Assembly (NCBI GenBank): GCA_003508835.1
Contig: PUFA01000057.1
Span: 5,592,501 to 5,656,500 of the forward strand
DNA: 64,000 bases
Reading direction: 5' to 3'
Origin: Eonycteris spelaea
Taxonomy: Eukaryota; Chordata; Mammalia; Chiroptera; Pteropodidae
Positions within the stretch are counted from its first letter, which is position 1; every line of letters begins with the position of its first letter. Below, one piece after another: positions 43,796 to 56,785 of the stretch. Both the position numbers and the translations under genes were made by a program. Under the pieces are notes generated by a model. It ran no database searches. It was given only the letters and a program-made list of their open reading frames with translations, and had not been told where the DNA came from.

Positions 43796-46700
43796 ACTAT
43801 ACATCTAATGTGGTCAAACCTACCAGCCATTTCTGCTGAGGTGTTGACTGATCCAGTTTCTTACCTCATCTCTTCAGTGTTGGTGATATTCTCAGACTTT
43901 CTGTGTTGCCTTATTGCCAACATCTTCCCTCCTCCTGGCTCAAGAATTCCATGGCTTTTCAACATTTTTCTTCCTTTGCCATTATTTCTCTTCTTAGTCT
44001 GCTATTAGACAAATATAAAGGCAAATTACTCAATCTTATAACTTTTCAGTAAGTTTCATGCCCTCTTTCACCTTTTATAACTGGAGTTCATTATAACACA
44101 GCCAGCAGCCACAAAAATTTCATTACTCTGACAGACAGCTTAAAATAAATTTTCTTTGACATTCTCCCGCCATTGTGGGAACTGGAGTAACACACCGTGG
44201 GTGGGAAGAAGCTGATCGCAAAGACACTTTCAATATATTTTTACACAAAGGGATATATCTAAGTTTTCATAGCACTTGATACTTGGGTTGGAAATGCAAT
44301 AGATAATTTTCCTCAAACCAAATATTCAGAAAAAGAATATATTTAACAATATATTCAGAAGAAGACTCCCTTCTTTTCATGTACTCATGAAGATCATATT
44401 CAGTTGCGTTTTCTTTGTGGGGACTATTCATACCTTCAGTTCATACCTTTAGTATTACCTTTCTCTTCTTTTTTCTCTTTCCTCTTTGAAGCGCTAAAGT
44501 AACCCCTAGAACACTAAGAATTAGTGAAGATTTTACTTAGGAAGCAAAGAATGAAGTCATATCGCCCATCATTTTGCAACAAAATCTCATGAAAAACTCT
44601 TTCACCTTTTGTCCAAAGAAGGAGCTTTATAAGTAAATACTAATGTAAACACTAAAGCATTAATATTTAATATTATTTGGGTAACAGCATGTAGTAGAAA
44701 ATTGGAAGAAATGTTTTCTCCCTATTTCTGCTTGAAACACAACATAGTTCCAGAAATTTAAGGGCTCCAGAATTTTTGACATTACCTCACTGCTTCTTGA
44801 GCTCAGTTTTGGGGAGGAGAGCTCCTGAACATTAGCTAAGAAGCATTAGTATCCAACAAAATGGACCTGAAGAGGCAGCTATGCTGACAGTTCCAATGAT
44901 GAGAGAGGTACCTTTCTGGAGCTTCCCTAACATCTGAAGCCTCAGTGGACACCTTTGAGAAGGGTTGGAGGAGAAAAGGAACAAATTGCACTCCCCACTT
45001 ATCTTCTAATATTTGTGAGCAAGTGTGTGACATCACTGTGATTCCCCAGAAATGTGTAAATATGTATGAGATTTATTTTACAGGGCATCGGGGTCTACTT
45101 TATTAGATGGGGTATGAATATGATTCCTGGTTTTAAGGGGAAAGGTGAGTTATAGATGAATAAAGACTCCATGTACTAGAAAGTTAACCTTTTCTGAGCT
45201 TCTTTAGTCGTGAATGTTATTACTTTTTGAAATTATTTACCTTTATTTAATTGCAAATACTTGGTGTTATACATAAGGGAAATAAGAGACAGTATGGGCC
45301 ATAAAATATTCACTTCATTTTCTAATTCTGATTCTGGAGCCAAATAATAAAATGGAAATAAGAGAAGAATATTTTTAAATGAGTCATAAGAGCCACAAAG
45401 GTCTGAATAAATGATTTTCAACTCATAGATCATATTAGAATATATATAAGCTAATGAATCATATATCAGTGCTGCTTTCCAGAGTGCTAACAGATGGCAT
45501 TTTTTTTTTCTAAAGGAAAGTGAAATTTACTCATCTCTGTAGAAATCCTCTTGGATTAAGAGCAAGTAGCACAGAGTCTAGCATCACTTAAGCAGATAAT
45601 TTCACATATCTATGTCCAGTGCTGTGAACTGGTCTCTCCACAAAAGTCTATATTCATCCCTGCACAATGCAAATATACAATTAGAAATAAGGTGTAGAGG
45701 ATTATTGCAAAGGAACTATTATGTCCAGACTTATAGAGAAGGAACTATAAAAGCAAAGGCAACTACATTAAGAGAATTTTTTCTTTGAAGAGAAGAAGAG
45801 TTATTATTGGCTATAGTGCATTCATTTGCATAGAAAAAGGAATGGATACTACTGAAGTGAAAGAAGGAAGACAACTGAGCTAGAACTTCATGGTCTAGAT
45901 GCAATGGATGTTGACTTAACTGGGTTCATAACAGCTTCCATACAACCTTTCTATCAGACACTGTAGGTGTTATGCCCACATCTTCTTGATTTCTTTGATC
46001 ATTTCTTACTCCTCCCTTGATTTTTTTTCTCTCAATGGCCTTTACTTGGACTCTCTTTGAAGGCCTGTCATTGAGTTTACTGGAGTCACTTTTCCCACAT
46101 GTGCAGATTTGAAAATGCCTTTGAGTTTAAGCCCCTTTGGGTGGCTGTTAGTAAAGACTGGTAAGTATGGGAAGATGAAAGCCTAGCTCCTTATGCTCTA
46201 GAGCGCCTCTTAAGCTGTATCAGGCCTGAAATCACACCTTTCAAGCCTTCTTTGGCTACCCCTATCTTACTTCTTCCTCCCCTCACCGGTTTCTCCTGGG
46301 AGAACTTCCCTAATATGTTCCTGACAAATTGTTACTTTGTATCTTCCCCCAGGAATTCAATCTAAGATCCTCTCTAATGAATAGTCCTATCTATCCATGT
46401 GTTCAGTGGAGCTTTTCTTCTCAACATTGGTTCTTGGTTTTAGATTATAGACTCTCTTGTAGGTGGAGCCCAAACACATTTTATCAGAACATCTCAGGAA
46501 GGTGTAGATAGCAAGAGTATTCTGCACTCACTTTCATTAGAAAAACCATAACTAGAATGATAAAGAGCCTCAATCTTCCAATGACAGGAATAAAACATGA
46601 CTTTTTCATTTTAAGAAATATGACTGGGAAAGTCGATAAGTTGACTATCTTGTTAAAAAAAGAATACCTCCTTCTCTCAGTCAAAAGAAGTTAATAGCTT

Positions 46701-47434
46701 TCCTATTGGAACTTATTCAAATTAGAGGTGAGTTAAAAGCTAATTCTGACTCTGAAGGTCTGAAGAAAGGAATCGTAATTAGTTTACTTGGAACATTTCA
46801 TTATGTATTGGTTTCCATAGATCATAAGAATAGAAAATTTGCCCTGAGAATTGAGAGTATCAGGGGGTGAATTTATTCAAACACAATGAGGACATTTGAA
46901 TTTTCTTAGTCTAGAGCTCAAAGTCACAGTTGTTGATATTAAGAGAAAATGCAATTCATTATTTGTCCCTTACATTTACTTTCTTAATGCAAGTTTTTTA
47001 GGAAGACTGCCCCTAGTCAAATTTACGTTCTTTGACTTTGCATGAGGAAACTATTGTATCATTTAATCTGCAGAACTTCTCAGAACCTTTGTTTTGCTAA
47101 TATAAGTTACAAATCTCTCAACACTATATTTTCCAAACTTAGTGTATAAAATCCTGTTTTTCAGAGCACATTTGGGGCTATAGAAAAGATTGTCAACTGA
47201 AAAGATTTCTTTTTACATTTCTCTACTGATTTCTTTATCTCCTTCCACAGATTCCTTATATGAACCATCTGGTATGAAAATAAGTATGAGAAGTGTAAGT
47301 CTATTATCCTCTTTGTCACTTACTGTTGTAAACTCAAATATTCTTTCTATAAAAATTCAAAATGTATTTCTGAAGGGACATAGAATCTATTGCATTCTAA
47401 AATGGTTTTATGCTTTGTTATTCTTCATGTATAT
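43796..47434. other. Anonymous stretch
   Basis: About 3.6 kb without a confident repeat or exon, the longest unassigned part of the window. Frames of 60-66 codons (for example 43808-44008, 44836-45036) show no domain. Confidence 0.4.
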
Positions 47435-47490
47435 GTCTCTGCCTCCAATTAGATTAGAAGTCCCTGGATAACAGGGACTTATTTTTTTGA
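47435..47490 (+). mobile_element. L2 LINE 3' fragment
   Basis: CTCTGCCTCCAATTAGATTA, then GAAGTCCCTGGATAACAGGG is the L2 'tagactgtaagctccttgagggcagg' block. Confidence 0.5.
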
Positions 47491-47703
47491 AAGAAATCAA
47501 ATATTGATGTTCATATTCAATTAATACAATTAATAGTTCCAAAAGTTACAAAGTATTGCCACTGAGAAGAAAGTATGACAATACCTTTGGGAAATAGTCT
47601 CAAAATGTAAGTCCTTAGCATTTGCTCTTAACTGTCCTGAAACAGTTCTCCCAGAGAATTTCTTATCACCACCAGATAAATATATCTTCTCTCCAGAATG
47701 TAG

Positions 47704-47816
<113 letters not shown>

Positions 47817-47819
47817 CTC

Positions 47820-47888
47820 AAAGACTTTATTTTGTTTGCTGCAGTTTCCCCAGTGCAAGGCAAGGCACATGGCAGATGCTTAATATGT
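47820..47888 (+). mobile_element. L2 LINE terminus
   Basis: GTTTCCCCAGTGCAAGGCAA and GGCACATGGCAGATGCTTAA match the last 60 bases of L2. Confidence 0.55.
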
Positions 47889-47896
47889 AACTGTGG

Positions 47897-48013
47897 GAAG
47901 AAGGAAAGAAGGAAAGAAGAAAGGAAGGAAGGAAGGAAGGAAGGAAGGAAGGAAGGAAGGAAGGAAGGAAGGAAGGAAGGAAGGAAAAAGGAAGGAAAAA
48001 AAGAAGGAAGGCA
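47897..48013. repeat. (GAAG)n microsatellite
   Basis: About 117 purines in a row, mostly GGAA units with AAAGGAA variants near the ends. Confidence 0.95.
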
Positions 48014-48539
48014 GAAATCTAATATGTATATATGATCAGGGTACTTTTGTGCTTTTTGTCAGGATGAGGCTATGCTTTACATTCATATTTAAAATATAAT
48101 TAAGTAAATGTTAATTTATATCATTAAATAGTAGTATAAATGGTCTTCTAGTACTTGAGTGACTAAGGGGTTAAGGTAATTCTATTGGCTGAGTAGTTAA
48201 GGAATTAACTGAATTGAACCCTGCAGTGAATATCTCTTGTTTTGGCCAGTTCACTTCTATATTAGGAGCTTAATTTATTCTAAATCTATTAAACACAGAA
48301 GCAACTAGGCTAAAAAGAAGAGATTAGTTAAGTTTTCATGTAAGGAGTCTGAGGCCTCAGATTCTTGTGGTGAGTGGAGTGGTGGCAGTGGACAGGAGAT
48401 GCCATCATCAGGAAGAGGTTTCAAGATGTTCCTGGCATTTACAACAGTGCTATTATCCAGAAACAAAAATACCAAAAAAGCAGAAAATCAGGTCCATTGG
48501 GAGATTCTGATTATTCCTTCTTATAACAATTTATTTCTT
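48014..48539. other. Anonymous stretch
   Basis: Nothing recognised. Confidence 0.4.
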
Positions 48540-49985
48540 CTTCTTTTTTTAATTTTTAATTTTTATTTTATTTATTTTAGTTTTCAATTATAGTTGACAT
48601 TCAATATTATTTTATATTTCTGGTGTATAGCATAGTAGTTAGACATTTATATAATTTACAAAATATAGATTCCCCTAATTAGTCTAGTACTCATTTGGCA
48701 CTATGCATAGTTATTACAATATTATTGACTATGTTCCCTAATGCTGTACTTCACATCCCATGACTATTTGGTAACTACCAAGTTGTACTCAATTCCTTCA
48801 CCTTTTTCACCCAGCCCCCAACCTCCTCTCATCTGGCAATCAGTTTGTTCTCTGTATCTATGAATCTGCTTTCATTTTGTTTGTTTATTTTGTTCTTTAG
48901 ATTCTACACATAAGTGAGATCATACGGTATTTGTCTGACTTATTTCACTTAGTATAATACCCTCTAGGTCTATCAATGTCGTTGCAAATGGTAAGATTTT
49001 GTTTTACTATTGCTGAGTAATATTCCATTGTATATATGCACCACAACCTCTTTATCCAATTGTCTATTGATGGGTATGTAGGTTGCTTTTATATCTTGAC
49101 TATTATAAATAGTACTGCAGTGAACATAGGGGTGCATATATTTTTTCAAATTAGTGTTTTGATTTATTTTAGCTAAATACCCAGAAGTGGAATTGCTGGG
49201 TCATAAGGTAGTTCTATTTTTAATTTTTTTGAGAAACCTCCAAACTGTTTTCTGTAAAGGCTATTCCAATTTGCAATCCCACCAACAACAGTACATGAGG
49301 GTTCCCTTTTCTCGACACCCTCACCAATACATGCTGTCTTTAAATTTTTTAAATTAAATTTATTGAGGTGACATTGGTTAATAAAATTATATAGGCTTTA
49401 AGTGTGCAAGTAAATAACATGTTATATGTATACTGCATTGTGTGTTCATCACCCAAGGTTAAATTTCCTTCCTTCATCATGTATTTGATCCCCTTTGCCT
49501 TTTCTTACCTCGCCTGTTCTCACTTCTCTCTGATACCCCCTAAACTGTTTCCCATCCCAGTGTTTATAGCAGTATTATTCACAGTGGCTAAGACATGTTT
49601 TTAAAAATTTTTTGATGATAACCATTTTGACTGGTGTGTGATGATTTCTTATTGTGGTTTTAATTAGCATTTCTCTGATGATTAGTGATGTCGAGCATCT
49701 TTTTATATTTCTATTGGCAATCTGTATGTCCTTTTTGGAGAAATGCCTATTTAGTTCCTCTGACCATTTTTAAATTTGATATTTTGCTTTTATAGTGTTG
49801 ATTTGTATGAGTTCTTTATAAATTTTGATATTAATTCCTTACCAAATGTATTATAGGCAAATATCTTCTCCCATTAAGTAGGTTGTCTTTTCATTTGTTG
49901 GTGGTTTTGTTGTTGTGCAAAACTTTTTAGTTTGGTGTTGTCCAATTTGTTTATTTTGTTTGTTTCCCTTTGTAAACTTATTCTT
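48540..49985 (-). mobile_element. 5'-truncated L1 with nested insertion
   Basis: Minus-strand L1 3' region in order: A-rich tail (as T/A at 48540-48590), TCAATTATAGTTGACATTCA, TAGTTATTACAATATTATTG, AGTGAGATCATACGGTATTT, CCATTGTATATATGCACCAC and AGAAGTGGAATTGCTGGGTC. After the insertion at 49351-49599 it resumes as TTTTTTGATGATAACCATTT and runs to about 49985. The 3'UTR is the same family as in the deleted L1 at 14688. No sharp flanking duplication was identified. Confidence 0.85.
49351..49599. mobile_element. Nested, inverted L1 insertion
   Basis: Interrupts the host L1 between ATGCTGTCTTTAAATTTTTT and TTAAAAATTTTTTGATGATA. Its first part is a minus-strand L1 3' end (TTATTGAGGTGACATTGGTT, CATCACCCAAGGTTAAATTT). 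Its last part reads in the opposite, plus direction (AGCAGTATTATTCACAGTGG then CTAAGACATG, coding for the ORF2 end with [11 protein letters not shown]). A 3' end plus an inverted upstream piece is the footprint of twin priming. The A/T-rich flanks form an imperfect duplication. Confidence 0.65.
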
Positions 49986-50179
49986 AATTTTCAGTGAAAG
50001 TCAATGGGGGAAAAAGAGTTTACTGGAACTGACTTTAAAATCAACTACTAGAATGTGAAAATTGTTTATGATTCTTGATGACAGGTCACCAGTTTTAACC
50101 CACAATATTGGACTAATATAACAACTTGGTTCTTATGTTGCATATGGTTTCAATATTAGAATGACCTTTTGCAATAATT

Positions 50180-50425
50180 CCTGTTTTTTTGAGAGATACC
50201 TCTAATCGTCTATTCCTCTAAATTAGAAATATTGCAGTCCTCCTTGATCCTGTCTCCCTTTATTACAATACTAAACCTACCATCAAATCTTATCCATTCT
50301 TCCTTCAGTGTGCCTCTTTTTCATCTCAAGCGGCGTTTTCTTCATCCAAGGTGGGTCCCCATCAATTACCATTTGGATCCCTTCGCCAACCTACTAGCTG
50401 CCTCCAGGCTCAGTGAATCCCGGTT
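50180..50425 (+). mobile_element. L2 LINE fragment
   Basis: GCAGTCCTCCTTGATCCTGT, CCATCAAATCTTATCCATTC, CAACCTACTAGCTGCCTCCA follow the L2 order ('atccttgactcctctct...caaatcctg...'). Confidence 0.5.
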
Positions 50426-50784
50426 GTAAACCCACATTGCTCAAGGGGACTTTCAGGTGGTGTAGAGAGAAGCACAAAGAAATATAGGGTTCTAGTTATA
50501 TGTAATCAGCAGGGAAAAATTGGAAAAAGACCTTTTGTTTGCTCAAGAAAAATTCTGGGATTTTTGTTATTTAGTTATTGTAACAGGGTGCCCAGTGAGG
50601 ATGAATTTAACATACAAATTATGTCAGTTGATTTTTGTATAGGCAGAAACATGGGATCACCACAGAATAGATGTTTTTGTTTGTAATAAGGTAGCCATCT
50701 CACTTATGGAAATGTTGGCCCCTTACATGATGGAAAGCCTTTATGTTAGATTGTATTATTTGTTTACAATTCTTTCATCTCTCC

Positions 50785-51180
50785 ATGGCTTTAGCATGGC
50801 TTCCTAAAGGAAGAGTTTATTTCTAACCTTTTCAGTTTGGGATTTGACCATGTAACTGACCATAACTAATGGAATATAGGTGGAAGGGGGAGTACAACAG
50901 CTCTGAACAGAGGCTTCAAGAGGCATGACATATTTTAGCTGACCTTCTTGAGCTTCTAAGTTCCCCCATGAGAAGGGGATGCCTAACGTAGCCATGTTTC
51001 ATTTAACCAGCCTCCCAAAGTAAAAACATATAGAGCAAACATGAAATTGACACAAAGCCTAGAGTTCAGCCCAGTCAACCCAAGTCAATTGACCTACAAG
51101 TGATTAATGAACCCATAAGCAAGAAATTAATGCTGATTTTAAGCTTCTGGTTTGCGGCATGTTTTTTACATACAATTGCT
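50785..51180 (+). mobile_element. MLT1-type LTR
   Basis: TGACCATAACTAATGGAATA, CCCCCATGAGAAGGGGATGC, GCAAGAAATTAATGCTGATT, AAGCTTCTGGTTTGCGGCAT and ACAATTGCTGCAGCATGACT follow old MLT1-type LTRs through to the 3' end. Confidence 0.6.
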
Positions 51181-52689
51181 GCAGCATGACTTAATATAGA
51201 TTGTAATTGGGTCTCATGTTATTTTGGAATGGGACTCATCCAAAGCTTTTTTACCCAAAAGAAGAAAATTTTCAGCCACGTATTGTGGTTTTCACCCCAC
51301 TGTTCTGACTCATGCTATTTGCTCTTTGTTTTGCTATCATTGGACATGGTAAGCAATATTCAAAATAATCATAAATATATCAGAGAGGTTGACAAGGTGG
51401 ATAGTAACAAAATAAATAATTCCTGGACAGAAGAGAAATTCTGTAGTGTTCTAGAATGTTGATGACATTTTTTCAATGGATAACTAAGAAATAAATTCAA
51501 ACCATCTGACAGTGGATATTACTGGGAGAAATTACCAGTACAAAATAGAGTTGACATTATTGGCAACTTCTCATGATAAAATTTGTTGCAGAAGAAAAAC
51601 TTAAAAAATATATAGAGGAAGTGCTGAAAACTGCAATAATTGAGAAAAATTAGACTTTATAGAAGTAACCACCAGAAAATAAAACTAATAATGAGTCAAT
51701 AATTTGACCAAGGAATCAAATCGTCTCAAGAAAATATTGATGTAAAAAAGATAGCTCTGGGAATATTGGGCTGGGTATAAATAAGGATCACAGAAATATA
51801 CTCTCAATAGTAGAAGTTGTAATTTGAATGATATAGACTAAAGTGGTACTTTTTTTGTAGTGTTTTTCTCGTAGGTTCCACATCCCCTATGGCATTGTGT
51901 ATATGATATAGGCCTGACTGGCCTGAGTCAGGACAAGTGAGGACAAGGGAGGGGCAACATTCTTGTCTCCTTAGGGAGCAGCACCCACCAGAGGGCCCTG
52001 GCTGCCAAGGTCCTGCCTTGTGTATATATGGATCTCATATTCAGGAGTAAGTCAATGTTACGAGATCAAAGCATCACCCTCCTACTTCCGGGCAATCCTA
52101 GCTTCATGAGGCCACACCACGGACTGTGATGAAAGCCAAACCTCCAGTGAACTTTCTCAGTTCACCTCTATCTGCCTTATAGACAGTAGGAATGTTCTTG
52201 GATTTTGACATTTTATTGACAATGAGTTAACTTTTCAGAAAGAACCTCCTAAAAATGTGTCATGTTTTAAACCAGACCTTCCTAAAACAATTACATTACT
52301 CTTTTAAGGTAGAGTTGTGTTGTTGGTGTATGTGTGAGTGCACGTGCATCCTATATATATATATATTTTTTGATTGGCCACTCCATTCCAATAGTATTTT
52401 TATTAGAGTTTATGTTTTCTGTACCAACACTATACTACTTTAATGTTGTTTTCTATGTGGTTTTATTATCTGCAATATCTTTTTAATTGGGTCATCATTA
52501 TTATCTGTTTCACTACTGAAGAGATTACTCAGTCATGGATAGTCTCAAATTAAACTTGAGGTTTACTTGGAACTCACAAATTCCATGTTTCTAAAAATAT
52601 TGAATACTTCCAGAAGTGTAGTGGGACATCATTTAAGCCCTATGCATTCCAGCACTGGCACATAAAGGGTGAATTTATTTTCTCATTTG
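51181..52689. other. Anonymous stretch, one GC-richer block
   Basis: 51840-52185 is GC-richer with several blocks (GAGGGGCAACATTCTTGTCT, TCCAGTGAACTTTCTCAGTT) that look LTR-like, but no ends were found. The rest is AT-rich and unassigned. Confidence 0.35.
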
Positions 52690-52850
52690 GTATATTAATG
52701 CCCATGCTACTTAGAGTATATTCCATGGACCAGCAATGTTAACATCACCTTGGAGCCTGTTTGAAATGTAGAATCTCAGGCTCCATCCAGACTTCCTGAA
52801 TTGAAACCTTCATTTTAACAAGATTCCCAGATGATACATATGAATATTAA
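52690..52850. mobile_element. hAT-type MITE (MER-class)
   Basis: CATGGACCAGCAATGTTAAC, ATCACCTTGGAGCCTGTTTG, AGAATCTCAGGCTCCATCCA and ACAAGATTCCCAGATGATAC form the known pattern of short hAT elements with 'cagcatcacctggagcttgttagaaatgc...'. Confidence 0.65.
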
Positions 52851-52871
52851 AATTTGAGACTCTAACTTAAA

Positions 52872-52940
52872 GTTCTCAGTGGTTGCCAAATCTGAGTGTT
52901 CATTAGAAATAGCTTGAGATATTTTCAAAATGTAGAACTG
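52872..52940 (+). mobile_element. Second hAT-type MITE end
   Basis: TTCTCAGTGGTTGCCAAATC then TGAGTGTTCATTAGAAATAG resembles 'CAGTGGTTCTCAA...gtgcattagaatcacctg'. Only the first end is present. Confidence 0.45.
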
Positions 52941-54779
52941 GTATAAGACATGGATTTTAGGGGGCTGGTACAGCCAACTGAAAAAAATTCCACTATGATC
53001 GGGGAGAAATTTCACATACAGAGCAGGTCTATGGATGTAAATGCTCAATACAATCTAGGTAAAACTATTAAGTCCAAATGTGCAATGAAGATTCCAACAT
53101 AGAGTACAGGTACAAACCAGGGAGGTGCAGACAACCTAAGGGGAGAGATTATAGGGATGGGGGACTGCTTCTGCAAGTCCTATCACCATCCTATCACTGG
53201 ACACTGGTGACTGCTGTCAAGGTTGTCTTTCTCCTCATGTTCTGCACAGTGAAGCAACTTGCACAACTTGTGATAGTAAGTCCTTACCATTCAGAACCCT
53301 GAGTTTTAATTCCCAACTTTCAGCCTTCACTCACTTGCTAATTCCTACTGAGCTAGAAGACAAATTCCAGATGAAAGGAATTTGAGCAGTATAGTTTTTC
53401 TTCTCTAGATGAAAAAACAAAGATATCAAGAATTTTATTAAGTTATAGATGATCAAGTTGATCTAGTTTCTAGATTTATTGATCAAATTTCCAGCTACTT
53501 TTGATGAATCTACACTATCTATCTCTCTTGAAATTGAGCTTCAGAGTTTATAGCATCTCAGTATTTCTATAGCATGTTATTACTAAATAACATTTTAAGA
53601 GTTGTTAAAAAAATAACATTGCTAGTTTGTTTTTGGTGCATTGCATAGGGTATAATTTGGGTAGCATAATATTGCATTATATAAATAACACAACTGAATT
53701 AAAATGATAAGCTGTGAATGTGAATTGTGCTTGATATATAGCACAGCCTTTTATAAAGCTAAGCTGTAACTAGCTCTGCATTGATATGTTAGCTCAAAAT
53801 GATGGCTCTTGTATGTCTGAGGCAAAATGGCAAAATGATGCTACAGCAAACTCTTTCCTTTTTAAACCTGAAAGGAAGTTGGACTAAAGTTAGATATCAG
53901 GAAGAAAGAGGACCATCAGAAGTTAAATGAGAAAAGAAGACAACACTCTATGTTTTAATATTGAAAAATGGCAGTGATAGAAATAAGGATATGAAAGAAT
54001 TTTGACATGATTCAGTGCCCCTACCACATCCCAAGGCAGTGTGGAAAAAAAAATTATGTAGAACAAATCTTTAGAAATCTGCCCAAATTTTGAGAAGAAT
54101 GAATTAAAAAGGTGAGTAGGCAGTCCAGAAATAAATGAAACATCTGTGAAATAAATCCTCCAACCACCCTGAGGGCTCTATATAGATTAAAAAAAAAAAT
54201 TCTATTAGGCTCTGCTATTTTGTTTCTCCTGCTGGGCAAAAAGGTAAAAGAGAAGACAAAGTGATCATAATGACTCTAAACTAATTATCTCCAAAGATGA
54301 ATATGAATCTAGTAGAGTAGTAGACAAAAGTGGAAATTCTTTGAAAGAGAAAGGGAGAGAAAGAGTAATGAGGGTTCCAGATGAAGTTTCTTTCCCCCTC
54401 TTGCAAAGTCACAGCTCTCACCTCCATATATTGGAAGTATGTGAAATTTCCTTAGAGAGAAGCAGTTGATTTGAGGGAAGGGAACAACTGAAGGACTTTG
54501 ATGAAAGTGATGGTCCTAAGACCCAGTTTTGAATCAGGAAAACAATCTAAAATATTCAAATGTCCACATGTACTTCCTAGACTAAATAGAGTGAATCTTG
54601 GTTCATGACAGCTAAAATTTCAAGAGAAAGTAGAAGTATTTCAATCCCTAATCTACTAGGCTAGAGAAAAGTCCTCAATACACAGCCCTCAAACTGAAGG
54701 TCTGAGAGCAAAAGACATAGGCTTAACAGATTCAAGGAAAATTCACCACATCATTTATGAATAAATTGAAAGTTTTAAT
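52941..54779. other. Anonymous stretch
   Basis: About 1.8 kb without recognised repeats or genes. Confidence 0.4.
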
Positions 54780-55060
54780 ATAGGTTGAATTCAATCTCAC
54801 TTATGCAAAAATTATGAAAATATAAATAAAAGAAAAAAATGAAAGTCTATTAGCATCCCCAAATCAAGAAGTTTATCCATAAGATATAAGAATGGTTTGG
54901 AGTTAGTAAATATCAATATGATATAAAATATGATAGAGTGGAATATATATGTATTGTAACCATGATATGTTAGAATGATATGTCAGTATTAAATAGTAGC
55001 ATAAAAAATTATAAATCAATTAGAGGGGAAAATTAAGAAAATTCAACATCCATTCTTGTG
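54780..55060 (+). mobile_element. Old L1 ORF2 fragment
   Basis: AAGTTTATCCATAAGATATA, AGAATGGTTTGGAGTTAGTA and GAAAATTCAACATCCATTCT correspond to the L1 ORF2 stretch 'gggtttatcccagg...aaattcaacatccatt'. Heavily mutated. Confidence 0.5.
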
Positions 55061-56334
55061 GAAATCAAACCAAACAAAATTGCTTTACAACATACTTGCT
55101 TGTTACTCAAAATGACTTTTAAAATGTATCAAACTAAATTCAAAATCTTGTAAACCAATATGTGTGTGTGTGTGTCCCGGAGTGGAGGAGGGAAGAGATG
55201 GTTCCCAGTATTCAAACTTTCTGTTTCAAAGAAGTTTCCCATTGAGTTAGTGGAAAATATAGTCCTTTCTTCCACATCAGAAATTTAAGGGATGAGATGT
55301 TCACTCCTCTGGCCACCAGGTAGAGAGGTTAACAAGCACATAACCTACGCTTAGCATTTTTATCTTTTTGCTTGAGAATTTAGACCATGAACAAGAGGGA
55401 AAGAAAAAAAAATGAATAATTTTTTATTCTGGATGAAATATTTTAGATAGTAGCTAATGACAATTCTTATTTTCTAACCTCCTGCTGAATGCTGGAAGTA
55501 TTTGATCATTTTCCAAAAATTCCTACTTGCTTAAAGTAAGCATAGTCTGCTTTTGTTGCTCTCTTGAAGTCCAGAGGTAGGCAATCTAGGCACAATTATG
55601 CTCCTTTTCATAGGGGAGATTCTATTAGTAAAAAATAAGGAAAGATATTACATTGAGGAACAGTTTGCCACTACCAATTTAAAAATAGAATTGAAGTAAA
55701 AATTTTATTTAAAAGATAAACCCAGATATTTTTTAAACCAGAAATAAACTTAATAAGATTCATAACATTTTTCTATTCTATATGAAATTCTTACATAATA
55801 TAATGTATAAAAATTTTTTCTGTAAAAATACAGAAAATATAGTGAAAAGTTGTTAGGGAGAAAGACATTTTCAAGGTGCTAAAGTGTCACCCCATTAAGC
55901 GCTTACTGGCAAGGAGGGGAAACAAACTTTTACAGTGGCAAGATTATCTGGACCAAATAATGAAAAGTATCATTAGCACTGCAACAACCTGATACTGTGG
56001 GCTTCCCGGCATGATCAGTCTGAAGATGACAGAATCTTTTGTGAAGCACTCTCACTAGCTAGTCAAGCATTTTGACTTAATTTCAAGTTTACAGGAAATA
56101 CAGAAATATTGAAAAGCAAGTATAACAACTCCTTGAGAAAATAGTCATGTAATTCCAGAATGCAAAATATTATACAAGACAGTTGGTCTAATCTCTTCAA
56201 TAAGTCAATATCAAGAAAGAAAGAAATGAAGGAAAGAAGGAAGAGAAAGAAGGAAGAATGGTGAGAGGACTGCTCTATATTTAAGAGACTAAAGAGAAAT
56301 AATAACAAAATAAAGAGGGTGAACTTTGCCTGGA
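55061..56334. other. Anonymous stretch
   Basis: A short (TG)n lies at about 55161-55174 and a GAAA-type purine patch at 56214-56262. Otherwise nothing recognised. Confidence 0.4.
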
Positions 56335-56785
56335 TTTTGGTTTTAAAACAAACTCAAAAGTTCATCGATTAATGAATGGATAAATAAAATGTGGTATATA
56401 TTCAGACAATGAAATATTTTTTGGTAGTTAAAAGAAATAAAGTACTGATTCATACTGTATAAACCTATTCATACTGGATAAACCTTGAAAAATAGGATAA
56501 GTAAAAAAAAACACACAAAAAACTATATATTATATGATTTCACTTATATGAAATGTTCAGAATTGGCAAACCCTTAGAGACAGAGGGTAGATTAGCTGTT
56601 GTCATGGGCTAGGGGAGGGAAAATGAGCAGTGAATAAATTGGGAGTGACTTCTAATGGAACAGAGTGTCTTTCTGGGATAATGAAATTATTCCGGAATTA
56701 AGTAGTAGTGATGGTTGCACAACTTTGTAAATATACTAAAATCCACTAAATTATACACTTTAAAAGAGTGACATTTAGAGTATAA
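56335..56785 (+). mobile_element. L1M-type 3' end
   Basis: ATTAATGAATGGATAAATAA, AATGTGGTATATATTCAGAC, TATATGATTTCACTTATATG, CTTAGAGACAGAGGGTAGAT and ACACTTTAAAAGAGTGACAT are the L1 3' order on the plus strand. Confidence 0.75.

Noticed and set aside
45620..45700. Start of a possible MLT1 LTR (GTGCTGTGAACTGGTCTCTC)
   Set aside because: Only about 60 bases resemble it and the following blocks do not appear in order.
49404..49604. 66-codon plus frame
   Set aside because: Its end is L1 ORF2 text within the inverted nested insertion, and the beginning is antisense L1 3'UTR.
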